This document shows, piece after piece, positions 34,418 to 44,762 of a stretch of 64,000 bases of DNA. Source of the DNA: [Flexibacter] sp. ATCC 35208 (GTDB lineage: Bacteria > Bacteroidota > Bacteroidia > Chitinophagales > Chitinophagaceae); contig NZ_MTKN01000009.1 in the NCBI RefSeq assembly GCF_001975825.1, forward strand, positions 1 to 64,000, written 5' to 3'. Within the stretch, counting starts at the first letter, position 1. Each line of letters begins with the position of its first letter. The notes under the pieces are model-generated. The model was not told where the DNA came from. It saw only the letters and a program-made list of their open reading frames with translations, and did no database searches. A program made the position numbers and the translations under genes.

Positions 34418-35419
34418 TTAAAAATGACGAGGGCATTGTACCTTATTCATGCTGGCGCTACTGGGGATGGTAATGCCTAAAGAGAGCTCATGTGAACCCC
34501 GTTGATATCGTGAAATTCCACTGGTCGAAAAGTCGTAAGAATAGCCAATTCTGAAGTTGTCATTTGCATAGACCTCCATCATCAGGCTAAAGGCATTGTT
34601 AGGGTCTAAATTGGGCTGTAAATTCGTATTTCCGGGATAATTGAACCCTGTACGGTAAGAGGCACCCAGCCACAAAGTCTCCTGCAATAAAACGAAGACA
34701 TTCACATCGACATTTACAGGTCCTTTAAAGTCGCCTTTTACCATGATGGAAGGTTTTAACTGCACTTCCTGGTTTAGTGGAAATATGGTACCCGCGGAGA
34801 GATACAGGTGCCTGGATTTGCGTAAGGTAGAATACAACAATCCATTCCCTAAAAAGATCTTGCCGCTGGTATAAGCAGAAAATAAATTCAATACAGACAC
34901 ACCTACAAATGAAGTAGCGGAGTTATAATAAAGGCCGACCCGCGCATCAGGTACTAATGTAGATTGACGACCCAGTATTACGTCAGGATCATCTGCATCT
35001 ACATATTTACGATTGCTGCCATCCACACTGTAATTCGTGACACCGACACCCAAACCAACTGCCAGCGTTTTTTCACCTTCCCAATCCATAGGCATACGGT
35101 ATGAATAGTTCACAAACAGTGCTGTGGAAGATTGCGGACCCAATTTTTCAAAAGCCGTTAACACCCCCCATCCAACTCTTCCATCTGAATAATCTGTCAA
35201 ACCATCCGCCGAGATCGTACCAGTGACCGGTGCCCCCGGAAACCCTGCCCACTGCTGCCTGTAGCTACTGTGCAGGTATAGTTCTTCCTTGTATCCTGCA
35301 TAGGCAGGATTTACACTCAGTCCGTTAAAAACGTACTGACTGAACTGCACCTCCTGCTGGGCGTGCGCCCGCAGGAAGAACAGGAAGAAAACTAATATGG
35401 TGATACTCCTTTGTTTCAT
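34418..35419 (-). CDS. PorP/SprF-family type IX secretion membrane protein
   Basis: 333 residues with signal peptide (ending AHAQQ) and the family hallmark QEVQFSQYVFNGLSVNPAYAGYKEEL, followed by outer-membrane beta strands (SSYRQQWAGFPGAP, AFSLMMEVYANDNFRIGYSYDFSTSGISRYQRGSHELSLG). PorP/SprF proteins help export and attach type IX cargo with CHU_C (type B) tails; the neighbouring upstream gene encodes just such a cargo, so the two form a delivery pair. It is 4 bases downstream of it. Confidence 0.93.
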   Translation of the reverse strand: MKQRSITILVFFLFFLRAHAQQEVQFSQYVFNGLSVNPAYAGYKEELYLHSSYRQQWAGFPGAPVTGTISADGLTDYSDGRVGWGVLTAFEKLGPQSSTALFVNYSYRMPMDWEGEKTLAVGLGVGVTNYSVDGSNRKYVDADDPDVILGRQSTLVPDARVGLYYNSATSFVGVSVLNLFSAYTSGKIFLGNGLLYSTLRKSRHLYLSAGTIFPLNQEVQLKPSIMVKGDFKGPVNVDVNVFVLLQETLWLGASYRTGFNYPGNTNLQPNLDPNNAFSLMMEVYANDNFRIGYSYDFSTSGISRYQRGSHELSLGITIPSSASMNKVQCPRHF

Positions 35420-35423
35420 TCTC

Positions 35424-38066
35424 CTATCTCGTAATCAGTTCTATATATCCCTTGTATAACTGTGGCCCACCAGCCATATTAATCCTGAGCACATAGTAAT
35501 AAATGCCTGCACTCAGCCCCTCTCCTTTCCAATTGTTATTGTAATTCTCACTACGATACACCTGGTTGCCCCAACGATTAAAGATCTCCAGTTGCGACCC
35601 GGGATAGAGGTCCAGTCCTTTGATCACGAACTGATCGTTCTTTCCATCGCCATTGGGAGTTATCACATTAGGTACAAAAAAAGTCGCACTGATGGCAGGG
35701 GTGGACACTGTACTTGAATTATTTGAATTGTCAGGATCTGTTTCGTTGGCAGAAACAATGGCCGTATTCTGCAATACACCCGCTGCTGTAACACGGGCCC
35801 TGAATGATAAGGTAGCTGATTTCAACACCTTCAGTGTATCGATGTTCCACACTACTTCATTCACGGCCGCATTGTAGGTAACATAACCAGTAGAAGGTGT
35901 AAGTGCTGTGGCAAAAGACAGGTTGTATGGAAAATCATCTGTGATGATCAGGGAAGTAGCATTGTCCAGTCCTTTGTTATACACGGTGAGCAGGAAGGAA
36001 ATTTCATCTCCGATACCGATGGTGCCGACTGTTTCCAGTGTCTTCACAATGCTTACATCCGCGGTGGGTGCTTCGGTGAAGGCCACGTAACGGGTACAGG
36101 TTGCTTTTGTACTGGCGTCGGTGACAGTAACATATACACGGCCATTGGGTTGTGCGTTGGCAGAAATCGTACTGTACTTACCGTATGCATCTGCATGGGT
36201 ACTGGTAGTAGTGCCATCAGGAAAGCTCACGATGACAGATGCATTGGGGAGTGTAGTGCCGGTGATGACAATCTGCCCACCTACCTGTTTTACAGGTGTG
36301 TTGATAATAAACAGCGAGATCACAGATACCAACTTTACCCTGATAGCCGCAGAGCAGGTATTCGCATCTTTTACAGTGATGCTGTAAGTACCTTCCGGCA
36401 ATCTGCCAATGGTGCTGGTAGTTGCTCCTGTACTCCATTGCAGCGTATATGGCCCTACCCCACCAGTCGCAACGGCGGTCAGGCTACCCGTCGCATCGCC
36501 GGGGCAACCAACGGATATTTGTGATACGGTGATACCGATTACATCCGGTTCTGTGATGATGGCAGTTTGTGTATTGGATACACAACCATTGGCACCTGTT
36601 ACCGCAATACTATAAGTGCCGGGAGCCAGTCCTTTGAATACAGAGTCTGTCTGCCATGCACCGCCATTAATGGCATATTGATTTCCGGTGCTGGAAGTAG
36701 CTACCCTGATAATACCATCTTTCAACCCATTACATGTCACGTTTGCAGGTGTGAGGGTGAAAGTAGGGGCAGAGGAGACATAGACTTTCTTTGTCGCAGA
36801 GTCAGTACAACCAGTTGTCACGACCTGGTATTTAATCGTGGCGATGCCTCCTGATATCCCATTTACGGTGCCACTGCCATCTACACCGGCAACGGGGGTA
36901 TTATTGCTACTCCACGTACCTCCGGCTACCGATACGTTCAGGGAAATCTGGTTATTTTCACACAGGGTACTGTCTCCGGTGATGGTAATGGCAGTAGTGG
37001 GTACTTTATCTTCATTGGCTACGATGTGTACGATTTCGCCGGCAGCTACAGAAATAGCATTTACGGTGGCTGTAGAGCCATCAGGATCATAAATGGAATA
37101 GCTGCTTAGCTTCCAGCCACAAACACCCGTGGCGGTCAGGTTATAGGTGCCGGCAGTAACTGGTATAATCACACTATTATCTTTCTGAGTAGTCCGGATC
37201 CTTTCGCCATCCAGCCAGCTGGTAGTGGTACGGCTATAGATCGTGGTATTGTTACTGCTCCAAACAGCGCCATCATAGGCGGTCGTTTTAGTCAGATCTG
37301 ATTTTGCGGTGGCATCTGTGGTCCAGGTGGTGCCATTGTAATAAGCTCCATTCGCATAGATGTAACTTTGGCCATCAATGGCGATATCGGTGTATGCCGT
37401 GGTACTTATATTCGTAGGCGTACCGCCGGTAAACGGAATAGTATATACCCCGTTCCCTACATAGACAACGGTGCTGGTATAAGGCTGAATATCCAAACGG
37501 GTAGCTGCGGCACTGATACCCAATAGTTGCGCCCAGCTATCGCCATAGGGTGCGGCAGTACTGGTATTCGTCAGGATACTGCCATCTCCCCTGGTAATGG
37601 CGATACGGCCACCGCCATAGGCGATATCCACCGCAACAGTACCTGCATGAAAAGAAGGGCGATAAATTGTATTGAGGGTAGTACCGTCGAAGAAGTAAGC
37701 CGTACCGGTAGCATCCACACTTACAAACTGACCGGTGCCGGCGCCATCGATGGCCACTGCCTGGTAGCTCGTACTGGTCCACTGACTACTTCCTGAAGGA
37801 CGACGATAAACGGTATAGCTGGATTGGAGACTGGCCCATAGCTCTCCACGCTCACCAGCGCCAATGTCGCTGATGGGATTCAATGTAGAAGGAATGTCAT
37901 TGAGAATAAAATCCGTGCTTCCATTCAGTGAGAATTGGAAATCGGGCGATATGGTATCATCCTGGCTGTTAACGTGTAAGTAGATGTAACCTTGCTGTGG
38001 GTATGCTGCTTGCACGAAAAGTAAGAATATAAGTGACCATAATGTACTCCAGGCAGGTCGAGGCAT
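35424..38066 (-). CDS. Large surface protein with SprB-like repeats, DUF11 and CHU_C sorting tail
   Basis: Start at 38066 (MPRPAWSTL) gives a normal signal peptide (ending AYPQQ); a longer frame to 38129 is less likely. About 880 residues: a beta-propeller-like N-terminus (about 30-300), Ig-like/SprB-type repeats (about 360-600, TCNGLKDGIIRVATSST, CPGDATGSLTAVATGGVGPYTLQWS), DUF11 (about 670-780, VTVYNKGLDNATSLIITDD-type) and a C-terminal CHU_C tail (VPNVITPNGDGKNDQFVIKGLDLYPGSQLEIFNRWG...). It should be exported by the type IX system and held on the surface as adhesin or gliding-related protein, with the PorP/SprF-like protein next to it. A G7 run on the coding strand lies 35 bases before the start codon. 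Confidence 0.85.
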   Translation of the reverse strand: MPRPAWSTLWSLIFLLFVQAAYPQQGYIYLHVNSQDDTISPDFQFSLNGSTDFILNDIPSTLNPISDIGAGERGELWASLQSSYTVYRRPSGSSQWTSTSYQAVAIDGAGTGQFVSVDATGTAYFFDGTTLNTIYRPSFHAGTVAVDIAYGGGRIAITRGDGSILTNTSTAAPYGDSWAQLLGISAAATRLDIQPYTSTVVYVGNGVYTIPFTGGTPTNISTTAYTDIAIDGQSYIYANGAYYNGTTWTTDATAKSDLTKTTAYDGAVWSSNNTTIYSRTTTSWLDGERIRTTQKDNSVIIPVTAGTYNLTATGVCGWKLSSYSIYDPDGSTATVNAISVAAGEIVHIVANEDKVPTTAITITGDSTLCENNQISLNVSVAGGTWSSNNTPVAGVDGSGTVNGISGGIATIKYQVVTTGCTDSATKKVYVSSAPTFTLTPANVTCNGLKDGIIRVATSSTGNQYAINGGAWQTDSVFKGLAPGTYSIAVTGANGCVSNTQTAIITEPDVIGITVSQISVGCPGDATGSLTAVATGGVGPYTLQWSTGATTSTIGRLPEGTYSITVKDANTCSAAIRVKLVSVISLFIINTPVKQVGGQIVITGTTLPNASVIVSFPDGTTTSTHADAYGKYSTISANAQPNGRVYVTVTDASTKATCTRYVAFTEAPTADVSIVKTLETVGTIGIGDEISFLLTVYNKGLDNATSLIITDDFPYNLSFATALTPSTGYVTYNAAVNEVVWNIDTLKVLKSATLSFRARVTAAGVLQNTAIVSANETDPDNSNNSSTVSTPAISATFFVPNVITPNGDGKNDQFVIKGLDLYPGSQLEIFNRWGNQVYRSENYNNNWKGEGLSAGIYYYVLRINMAGGPQLYKGYIELITR

Positions 38067-38139
38067 AACTATATGGTGAATAAGCGGGATGATGGGATAG
38101 CCCCCCCTTTCTAAATACACAGTTCTCAAAACAAAGATA

Positions 38140-38177
38140 TATTATTTGATACAATTATACAATATGATTAAATAATA
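38140..38177. promoter_or_regulatory. AT-rich inverted repeat in divergent promoter
   Basis: Arms TATTATTTGAT and ATTAAATAATA (10 of 11 pairs) around a 16-base spacer, between the divergent CHU_C protein and Crp/Fnr-like regulator. The placement fits a regulator operator, possibly for the Crp/Fnr-like protein itself, but AT-rich regions often show such pairs by chance. Confidence 0.3.
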
Positions 38178-38244
38178 ATATTAATTTATTGAGGCATAGA
38201 CAACAACGAAAATTTTGCAAGCTAATTTTTCGGTAAATTGCATC

Positions 38245-38805
38245 ATGGATTTATTAGGTTTTCTGCGTCAGGAATTCGATCTGCCTGCCAACATCTGCTC
38301 AGAACTGGAACTGGCTTTCACCTGCGAGACCCTTCCCAAACACCATAAACTTCTGCTACCGGATTCTTTGTCGAAAAAAGTATACTTTATTGAGTCCGGA
38401 TTGCTACGGTCTTATTACACAAAAGACGACAAAGACATCACCCATTTCTTCTTTTCTGAGAATTCGTTTAGTCTTTCAATTGAGAGCGTCTTTTATAACA
38501 CGCCCTCCCCCATCGGCCTGGAATTGTTAGAACCCTCTACCCTCCGCTGGATCTACTTCAATGACCTGGAAATTTACATCAACAAATATAACCAACTGGA
38601 AAAACTGATGCGGATACTCCTGATTGACGTCATGAAAAAATTGTCAGAAAGGTTGTATATGACCCAGTTTCAGTCGGCCCAGGAAAGGTATAAAACCATA
38701 CTGGAAAAGCACCCTGACATACTATTGAGAGCCCCATTAGGTCATATCGCATCTTACATCGGCATCACCCAGCAAAGACTGAGTGTGATCAGGAGTCAGA
38801 AATAA
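38245..38805 (+). CDS. Crp/Fnr-family transcription regulator
   Basis: About 186 residues from MDLLGFLRQEF at 38245; the earlier ATG (38215) is unlikely. The N-terminal cyclic-nucleotide-binding fold (HKLLLPDSLSKKVYFIESGLLRSYYTKDDKDITHFFFSENSF) lacks obvious cAMP ligands, as in most Bacteroidota relatives, and the C-terminal HTH is LGHIASYIGITQQRLSVIRSQ. It precedes the RND efflux operon on the same strand by about 97 bases and probably controls it. Confidence 0.85.
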   Translation: MDLLGFLRQEFDLPANICSELELAFTCETLPKHHKLLLPDSLSKKVYFIESGLLRSYYTKDDKDITHFFFSENSFSLSIESVFYNTPSPIGLELLEPSTLRWIYFNDLEIYINKYNQLEKLMRILLIDVMKKLSERLYMTQFQSAQERYKTILEKHPDILLRAPLGHIASYIGITQQRLSVIRSQK

Positions 38806-38901
38806 GCACAACAATATCCTGTATCGGCATGTTTTTTAATATAGATTAAAAATTACTCCGGAATCTTATTGAAATTTTGCCATATAATTAATGTAGTGCT
38901 T

Positions 38902-39936
38902 ATGTTACAGAAATGTACCTGTTGGCTAGCTGCCATCGTCATCTTCACCAGCAGTTGTCATACAGGAGGCAAACCATCCTCCACCCAGGATGCTGCCATT
39001 CCCGTGATCACCCAGGCCGTTCAGAACACCACCGCCAGCCATGCCATCAACATCAGCGGCAATATAGAAGGTAGTAAAACTGTACATCTTGGTTTTATGG
39101 TAGCCGGGAAGATCAATTATATCGCTGCCGACGAAGGACAGACCATTGCCAGCGGGCAATTACTTGCCAGTCTGGACCCGCAGAACTATGCCATTGCCAA
39201 GGAAATGGCGGATGCCAGTACCAACCAGGCACAGGATGAATTCAATCGTCTGAAACTCATGTATGACCGCAAGAGCATCAGTGAGAGCGACTTTAGCAAG
39301 ATCACCAATACCCTTGCACAGGCACGTGCACAGCAAAAACTACAAGCCAAGAACCTTTCCGATACAAAACTCTTTAGTCCTATCAGCGGGGTTTTACTAA
39401 AGAAGAGCGCTGAAGCGGGTGAGATCACCAGTGCAGGGATGCCACTCTTCACCGTGTCAGATATTCGTACTGTGAAGGTGAATGCCTACATCCCGGAGAG
39501 TGAACTGAATAATGTGAAGCTGGGACAGGAAGCTGCTGTACTGGTAGGCGCCGTGAATGAAACCTTCCATGGTAAGGTTACTGAAGTGGGTGCTGCCGCC
39601 GATGCAGCTGCCCGCGCCTTTACGGTAAAGATCACCCTGGACAATCCCCACCTCCTGATCAGACCGGGTATGATCGCTGAAATCAAACTGGCCAGCGGCA
39701 ATGTGAGCAATATCCTCGCCATTCCGGTGGAAGCGGTGATGCACGACATCGACGGACAAACCTACGTGTACGCAGTAGATCCGCAGCGCCACCAGGCTTT
39801 CAAAAGAAAAGTAAGCGTCGGCCAACTTAATGGCAACCTGATGGAGATCACCTCTGGCCTGAATGCCGGCGAACAGATAGTGACCGGCGGTCAGCAAAAA
39901 CTCAATGACGGTGCTGTTGTTTCTCTCTCTAAATGA
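38902..39936 (+). CDS. RND efflux periplasmic adaptor, lipoprotein
   Basis: About 344 residues from MLQKC at 38902, with a lipobox TSSC (Cys near 18) so the protein is lipid-anchored. Lipoyl/barrel-sandwich segments (VHLGFMVAGKINYIAADEGQTIASGQLLASLDPQNYAI), an alpha hairpin (about 95-150), TDIRTVKVNAYIPESELNNVKLGQ and a C-terminal beta barrel are standard membrane-fusion parts. It links the permease to TolC. Its TGA shares bases with a permease ATG. Confidence 0.92.
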   Translation: MLQKCTCWLAAIVIFTSSCHTGGKPSSTQDAAIPVITQAVQNTTASHAINISGNIEGSKTVHLGFMVAGKINYIAADEGQTIASGQLLASLDPQNYAIAKEMADASTNQAQDEFNRLKLMYDRKSISESDFSKITNTLAQARAQQKLQAKNLSDTKLFSPISGVLLKKSAEAGEITSAGMPLFTVSDIRTVKVNAYIPESELNNVKLGQEAAVLVGAVNETFHGKVTEVGAAADAAARAFTVKITLDNPHLLIRPGMIAEIKLASGNVSNILAIPVEAVMHDIDGQTYVYAVDPQRHQAFKRKVSVGQLNGNLMEITSGLNAGEQIVTGGQQKLNDGAVVSLSK

Positions 39937-39944
39937 TCTTCATC

Positions 39945-42900
39945 ATGAATCTTGTACAATCTGCTTTAAAATATAAACAGGTGACGTTATCCGTACTACT
40001 GCTCGTATTTGCAGTAGGCGTGAACTCCCTGCTCACCATGCCCAGAAGGGAAGACCCGAAAATCACGATCAGGCAGGGGCTGGTGATCGCCTACTTTCCC
40101 GGCGCCAATTCTGCGCAGGTGGAAGACCAGGTGACGAAAAAACTGGAACAATACCTTTTTCAATTTGAAGAAGTAAGAAAGGATAAGACCTACTCTACCT
40201 CACAGGATGGCATGGTCATCGTGAATGTAGAACTGGGTGAAAAAGTAAAGAACCCGGATGTATTTTGGAGCAAACTGCGGCACCAGTTATTGGTAGGTAA
40301 GTCTATCGACTTTCCGCAAGGTGTACGCGGACCCATTGTGAACTCTGACTTTGGGGATACGGAAGCACTCGTGATTGGTATTGAAAGTGATGCCGCGACT
40401 TATACCCAGCTGAACGAATATGCACAGAAGATGGAAGATGCCATCCGGACCATCAAAGCATCTTCCAAGATCAAACGTATTGGCGAACAGAAAGAACAGA
40501 TCACCGTTACTTCCAATTCTGAAAAGCTGGCACAATATGGTATCAATGTAACACAGGTAACACGCGTGTTGCAATCACAGAATACCATTATGGCGACAGG
40601 GGATGTAAAAACAGATGTGACCAAGGCACCACTGTATACGACTGGTTACTATAATACAGAAAACCAGATTGCCAACCAGATTGTGGGTACGACGAGAACA
40701 GGTGCGACTGTGCGTTTGGGAGATGTGGCCAGTATCAATCGTACTTATGCAGATCCTTCTTCGCTGATCACGGTGAATGGACACAAGGCCATGATGCTGA
40801 CCGTGCAGATGCTGGAAGGCAACAACATTGTAAAATTTGGTGAAGCGGTGCAGCAGAAACTGGATGAGGTATCCAAGCTCTTACCATCCAATGTACATAT
40901 CACTACGGTTGTGAATCAGCCGGGGTTGGTAGATGAAAACGTTTCTCACTTTATCAGGGAGTTCTTCCTTGCGATCATATCAGTCGTGATCGTAGTGATC
41001 TTATTGCTACCATTACGTATTGCGGCAGTAGCTGCTATGGCCATTCCGATGACCATTGCGGTGACATTTGCCATCATGCACCTGCTTGGGATAGAGTTAC
41101 ACCAGGTGTCACTGGCCGCATTGATCGTAGTATTGGGGATGGTGGTGGATGATGCGATTGTAATTGCAGATAACTACGTAGAATTACTGGATGAAGGAAA
41201 AGACAGATGGACGGCGGCGTGGAAAAGTGCAACAGACCTGGTAGTACCTGTGTTGGCAGCAACTGTAACGATCATCGCTTCTTTTATGCCGATGGTAATG
41301 ATCACAGGTGCAGTAGGTGAATTCATTGTAGCGTTGCCGATTACAGTAGCCGTGGCATTGGGATCTTCCTTTATAGTGGCGATGGTGCTGACACCGTTGT
41401 TGTGCTTTACTTTCATCAAAAAAGGGTTGCACAGTCCGGAGAAAACGAAGAAGAGAAAGTCCTTGCTGGACCGAATGCAGCATGCATATAACAGTGCATT
41501 GGACTGGTGTGTGGTGCATCCGAAGACGGTGATCATTGGTAGTTTATTGACGATTCCATTGGCTGGTTTATTGTATACAAAAGGGATCAGACAAAAGTTC
41601 TTCCCTGCAGCCGAAAGGAACCAGTTTGTAGTAGAGCTGTGGATGCCGACAGGCACCAGACTGGAAAAGACGGATGATGCGATACACAGGCTCACTGCAT
41701 TGATCAAAAACGATCCCCGTGTTACATCATATGCTACGTTCTCAGGTACGAGTGCGCCGCGTTTCTACTACAACTATTCACCGGAAGTACCTGTAAGTAA
41801 CTACGGACAGATTTTAATTAACACAACTACAGAAGCAACTACCAATGCCCTCTCTTTGGAGCTGGAGCAAAAGGTAGCTGCTGCTGTACCGGAAGGTTTG
41901 CCACAGGTAAAACTGATGCAACAGGGCTCTGTGCTCAAGTCTCCGGTTGAAGTGCGTATTATAGGAGATGACATCAGCAGACTGAAACAGATTGGTGAAG
42001 AAGTGCAGAAAATCGTTCAGAACACCAAAGGTAGTTATCTCGTAAGAAGTGATTTTAGGGAAGACTATTATGGCGTAGGCATTCAGCTGAAAGATGAAGC
42101 CAACAGGCTTGGCTTTGCGACAGCCAGCATAGCACAATCAGTTTATACAGGTTTTAGTGGTTACCCTGTATCTACAATGTATGAGGGCAACAACCCGATT
42201 GACATTGTATTGAGGCTGGATGAAAAAAGCCGTCGCAGCTTTAGTGACCTGGAAAACATGTACCTGGAATCTCCGGTTACAGGTGCCAGTGTCCCCCTGC
42301 GTCAGATAGCTTCCCTTATTCCTGAATGGCAGACGGGTAAGATCATGCACCGTAATGGTGTAAGAACATTGACCGTGCTGAGTGAAACGGCAGACAATGT
42401 ATTGCCTGCCGACCTGCTGAAAGCCATTCAACCGGCTATCAGCAAACTCACGTTGCCACCGGGTTACCAGATTGTATATGGTGGTGAAGATGCGAATAAG
42501 AAAGAGACATTCAGTCAGATGATGGTTGTACTGGCGATCAGTCTTGTAGCCATCTTCTTCATACTGCTCTTCCAGTTCCGCAACCTGAAAGAAGCCACTA
42601 TCATCATGCTCACTATTCCGCTCAGTTTATTCGGTGCCATGGCAGGGCTGTACATGACGCATAACAACTTTGGGTTTACGGCTTTTGTAGGCTTAATCAG
42701 TTTGTCAGGTATCGTAGTGCGAAATGCCATCATACTCGTAGATCATACCAATGAACTACTGAAGCATGGCATGGACATACGTACAGCAGCGATTGAATCA
42801 GGCAAGCGCAGGCTGCGACCTATCTTCCTCACGGCTATGGCTGCTGCAATCGGGGTATTGCCTATGATCATTTCCGGCTCTCCTATGTGGAGTCCGCTGG

Positions 42901-43004
42901 CCAGTGTGATTGCCGTAGGGGTGGTATGGTCTATGATTGTCGCCCTGCTCACCGTACCCGTTTTATATATCGTATGGATCAAACCGACTTCCGATGAAAA
43001 GTAG
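39945..43004 (+). CDS. RND efflux permease (HAE1/AcrB type)
   Basis: About 1019 residues from MNLVQSALKYKQ; the ATG at 39933 overlapping the adaptor stop is an alternative. Twelve membrane helices with two large periplasmic loops; helix 4 carries GMVVDDAIVIADNYVE, matching the proton-relay Asp pair, and helix 10 has LSGIVVRNAIILVDH. The pump exports drugs, bile-like compounds or metals; the substrate is not clear. It shares 11 bases with the TolC gene downstream. Confidence 0.93.
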   Translation: MNLVQSALKYKQVTLSVLLLVFAVGVNSLLTMPRREDPKITIRQGLVIAYFPGANSAQVEDQVTKKLEQYLFQFEEVRKDKTYSTSQDGMVIVNVELGEKVKNPDVFWSKLRHQLLVGKSIDFPQGVRGPIVNSDFGDTEALVIGIESDAATYTQLNEYAQKMEDAIRTIKASSKIKRIGEQKEQITVTSNSEKLAQYGINVTQVTRVLQSQNTIMATGDVKTDVTKAPLYTTGYYNTENQIANQIVGTTRTGATVRLGDVASINRTYADPSSLITVNGHKAMMLTVQMLEGNNIVKFGEAVQQKLDEVSKLLPSNVHITTVVNQPGLVDENVSHFIREFFLAIISVVIVVILLLPLRIAAVAAMAIPMTIAVTFAIMHLLGIELHQVSLAALIVVLGMVVDDAIVIADNYVELLDEGKDRWTAAWKSATDLVVPVLAATVTIIASFMPMVMITGAVGEFIVALPITVAVALGSSFIVAMVLTPLLCFTFIKKGLHSPEKTKKRKSLLDRMQHAYNSALDWCVVHPKTVIIGSLLTIPLAGLLYTKGIRQKFFPAAERNQFVVELWMPTGTRLEKTDDAIHRLTALIKNDPRVTSYATFSGTSAPRFYYNYSPEVPVSNYGQILINTTTEATTNALSLELEQKVAAAVPEGLPQVKLMQQGSVLKSPVEVRIIGDDISRLKQIGEEVQKIVQNTKGSYLVRSDFREDYYGVGIQLKDEANRLGFATASIAQSVYTGFSGYPVSTMYEGNNPIDIVLRLDEKSRRSFSDLENMYLESPVTGASVPLRQIASLIPEWQTGKIMHRNGVRTLTVLSETADNVLPADLLKAIQPAISKLTLPPGYQIVYGGEDANKKETFSQMMVVLAISLVAIFFILLFQFRNLKEATIIMLTIPLSLFGAMAGLYMTHNNFGFTAFVGLISLSGIVVRNAIILVDHTNELLKHGMDIRTAAIESGKRRLRPIFLTAMAAAIGVLPMIISGSPMWSPLASVIAVGVVWSMIVALLTVPVLYIVWIKPTSDEK

Positions 43005-44316
43005 ATGCCTTCTCACACTCATTATATTCCTGCTCACGGCACCGTTGCTGCATGCGCAGCAAACGATGCCACTCGATTTGCAGCAGGCCATTGATCTCGC
43101 TTTGCAACATAACAGGGCACTGCACATCAAGCAACTACAACAGTCAGAGAAAACAGCGAAGCTGCATGAGGATGCCATCAGGCAATATCCTGCTGTCACT
43201 GTCAGCTCTGCGTATCAATATAACCAGAACCTGGGTGCATTGAATATTCCTGCCGGGTATTTTGGTTCCATCCCACTCGGGGGGACCAATATTAACCTGC
43301 CGAATGAAGATGCTTCTTTTGAACTGGGCAAACACAATAACTTCAATGCAGGTGTGACCGTATACCAGCCCATTACCCAGCTGGGTAAGATCAAAGCAGG
43401 GATGGAAGTGAGTAAGACGGATGTGTTGATTGCTGAACAGGAAAGCAGAAAGGTTTCTTTGCAAATAAGGCAGGCGGTAGAAAAACTCTACTATGGTTTA
43501 TTAATTAATCAGCAACAACAGATCACGGCCAATGCTAATCTGCAATTAGCGCAGATGAAGCAGTTTGATATAGAGAGCGCACTGTTGGCCGGGAAAACTG
43601 TTGATGCCAGCAAAGCTGGTCTGCAGGCAAATGTAGCAGATGAGGAACAAAACCTGCTGAAGTTACAGATACAGGCAGATGATTATATGGCCGATCTGCA
43701 ACAGCTGACAGGTATCACTGCGGACAGTGTGGTACTGGCGGAGGTAGATTACAATCCACAACCTATCAGCGATAGTATTTCAGGTGATAACAATGTGGAT
43801 ATACGGCTGGCGAATTTGACCCGGGTTAAAACCGAACAGGCGATCAAAGCAGCGCAACGTAGCTACCTGCCTGATTTTGGGTTGATGGCAGGGTATACTT
43901 ATCAGACAGGGAATGTGCTGTATCCCAGCAGCAATCCTTTTATCGGTGCATCATTTAAATGGAATATACAGGATATCTTTTCCAATAAACAGGTATTGCA
44001 TCAGCGCAATTTCCAGCTGCAACAGTCTGCCGAAAACGTAGCGAATACACAGGAAATTGTAAACCATGATATTGCGAAAGCTAAAAGGCGTATAAATCAG
44101 GCAATAGCCCTGATCGCCGTAGCACAAAAAGCTGTAAATTTCAGGCAGGATGAGCTAAAAATACAGCAGGACAAAAAAGATGCTGGCCTGAATATTGAAG
44201 CTGATCTGTTGACCACAAAATCAACGCTGGCCAAAGCGCAGGCAGACCTGCTGAGTGCTAAGCTCAATTACAGGATTGCCTTATCTGATCTGCGCATTTT
44301 GACTGGCGTTTATTAA
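42994..44316 (+). CDS. TolC-family outer membrane efflux protein
   Basis: About 440 residues from MKSRCLLTL at 42994; the start lies inside the permease gene's end (11-base overlap), whereas the upstream ATG at 42937 would give an out-of-place leader. Signal peptide ends LLHAQQ. Two repeats of the outer-membrane-channel fold with long coiled helices (LDLQQAIDLALQHNRALHIKQLQQSEKTAKLHEDAIRQYPAV...; AKRRINQAIALIAVAQKAVNFRQDELKIQQDKKDAG). Completes a tripartite pump with the two genes before it. Confidence 0.92.
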   Translation: MKSRCLLTLIIFLLTAPLLHAQQTMPLDLQQAIDLALQHNRALHIKQLQQSEKTAKLHEDAIRQYPAVTVSSAYQYNQNLGALNIPAGYFGSIPLGGTNINLPNEDASFELGKHNNFNAGVTVYQPITQLGKIKAGMEVSKTDVLIAEQESRKVSLQIRQAVEKLYYGLLINQQQQITANANLQLAQMKQFDIESALLAGKTVDASKAGLQANVADEEQNLLKLQIQADDYMADLQQLTGITADSVVLAEVDYNPQPISDSISGDNNVDIRLANLTRVKTEQAIKAAQRSYLPDFGLMAGYTYQTGNVLYPSSNPFIGASFKWNIQDIFSNKQVLHQRNFQLQQSAENVANTQEIVNHDIAKAKRRINQAIALIAVAQKAVNFRQDELKIQQDKKDAGLNIEADLLTTKSTLAKAQADLLSAKLNYRIALSDLRILTGVY

Positions 44317-44327
44317 AAAGTACTCAC

Positions 44328-44762
44328 ATGAAAAGGATCGCATTTTTATTAATTACCTTATTATTTTCCACGCAGGTATTGCTGGCACAAGACAAAATAC
44401 TTGGTAACTGGCTGAATGAAGAAAAAGACGGCCGTATAGAGATTTATAAAACCGGGAATCAATATTTCGGGAAGCTGGTATGGGGGCGTGACCTCATGGA
44501 AGCGGACGGGAAGACACCCCGGAAAGACAGGACGGATACCAAGAATCCTGATGCTAAATTAAAGAGCCGGCAGTTATTGGGGCTTGTTCTTTTGACCAAC
44601 TTCAAGTATGATGATGGGGAATGGACAGGCGGGAAAATTTATGATCCCAAGAGTGGGAAGACTTATAGTTGTACGATGAAATTCAAAGGAGAGAAACTCG
44701 AAATAAGGGGGTATATCGGTATTTCCATGTTTGGAAGAACGACTGTGTGGACGAGGGGGTAA
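44328..44762 (+). CDS. DUF2147 exported protein
   Basis: 144 residues with signal peptide (ends LLAQD). ILGNWLNEEKDGRIEIYKTGNQYFGKLVW, KDRTDTKNPDAKLKSRQLLGLVLLTNFKYDDGEWTGGKIYDPKSGKTYSCTMKF and GYIGISMFGRTTVWTR match DUF2147 proteins. It follows the TolC gene by 11 bases and is likely co-transcribed. The function is unknown; a small beta-barrel or ligand-binding role is supposed. Its final codons fall inside a duplicated 44-bp block. Confidence 0.9.
   Translation: MKRIAFLLITLLFSTQVLLAQDKILGNWLNEEKDGRIEIYKTGNQYFGKLVWGRDLMEADGKTPRKDRTDTKNPDAKLKSRQLLGLVLLTNFKYDDGEWTGGKIYDPKSGKTYSCTMKFKGEKLEIRGYIGISMFGRTTVWTRG

Noticed and set aside
38099..38109. Phase-variable G7 tract before the CHU_C adhesin gene
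   Set aside because: A run of seven is short and lies outside the chosen coding frame, so on/off switching by slippage is not supported.
41174..41707. Minus-strand frame of 177 codons inside the RND permease gene
   Set aside because: Lies opposite conserved permease helices; no independent signal or domain.
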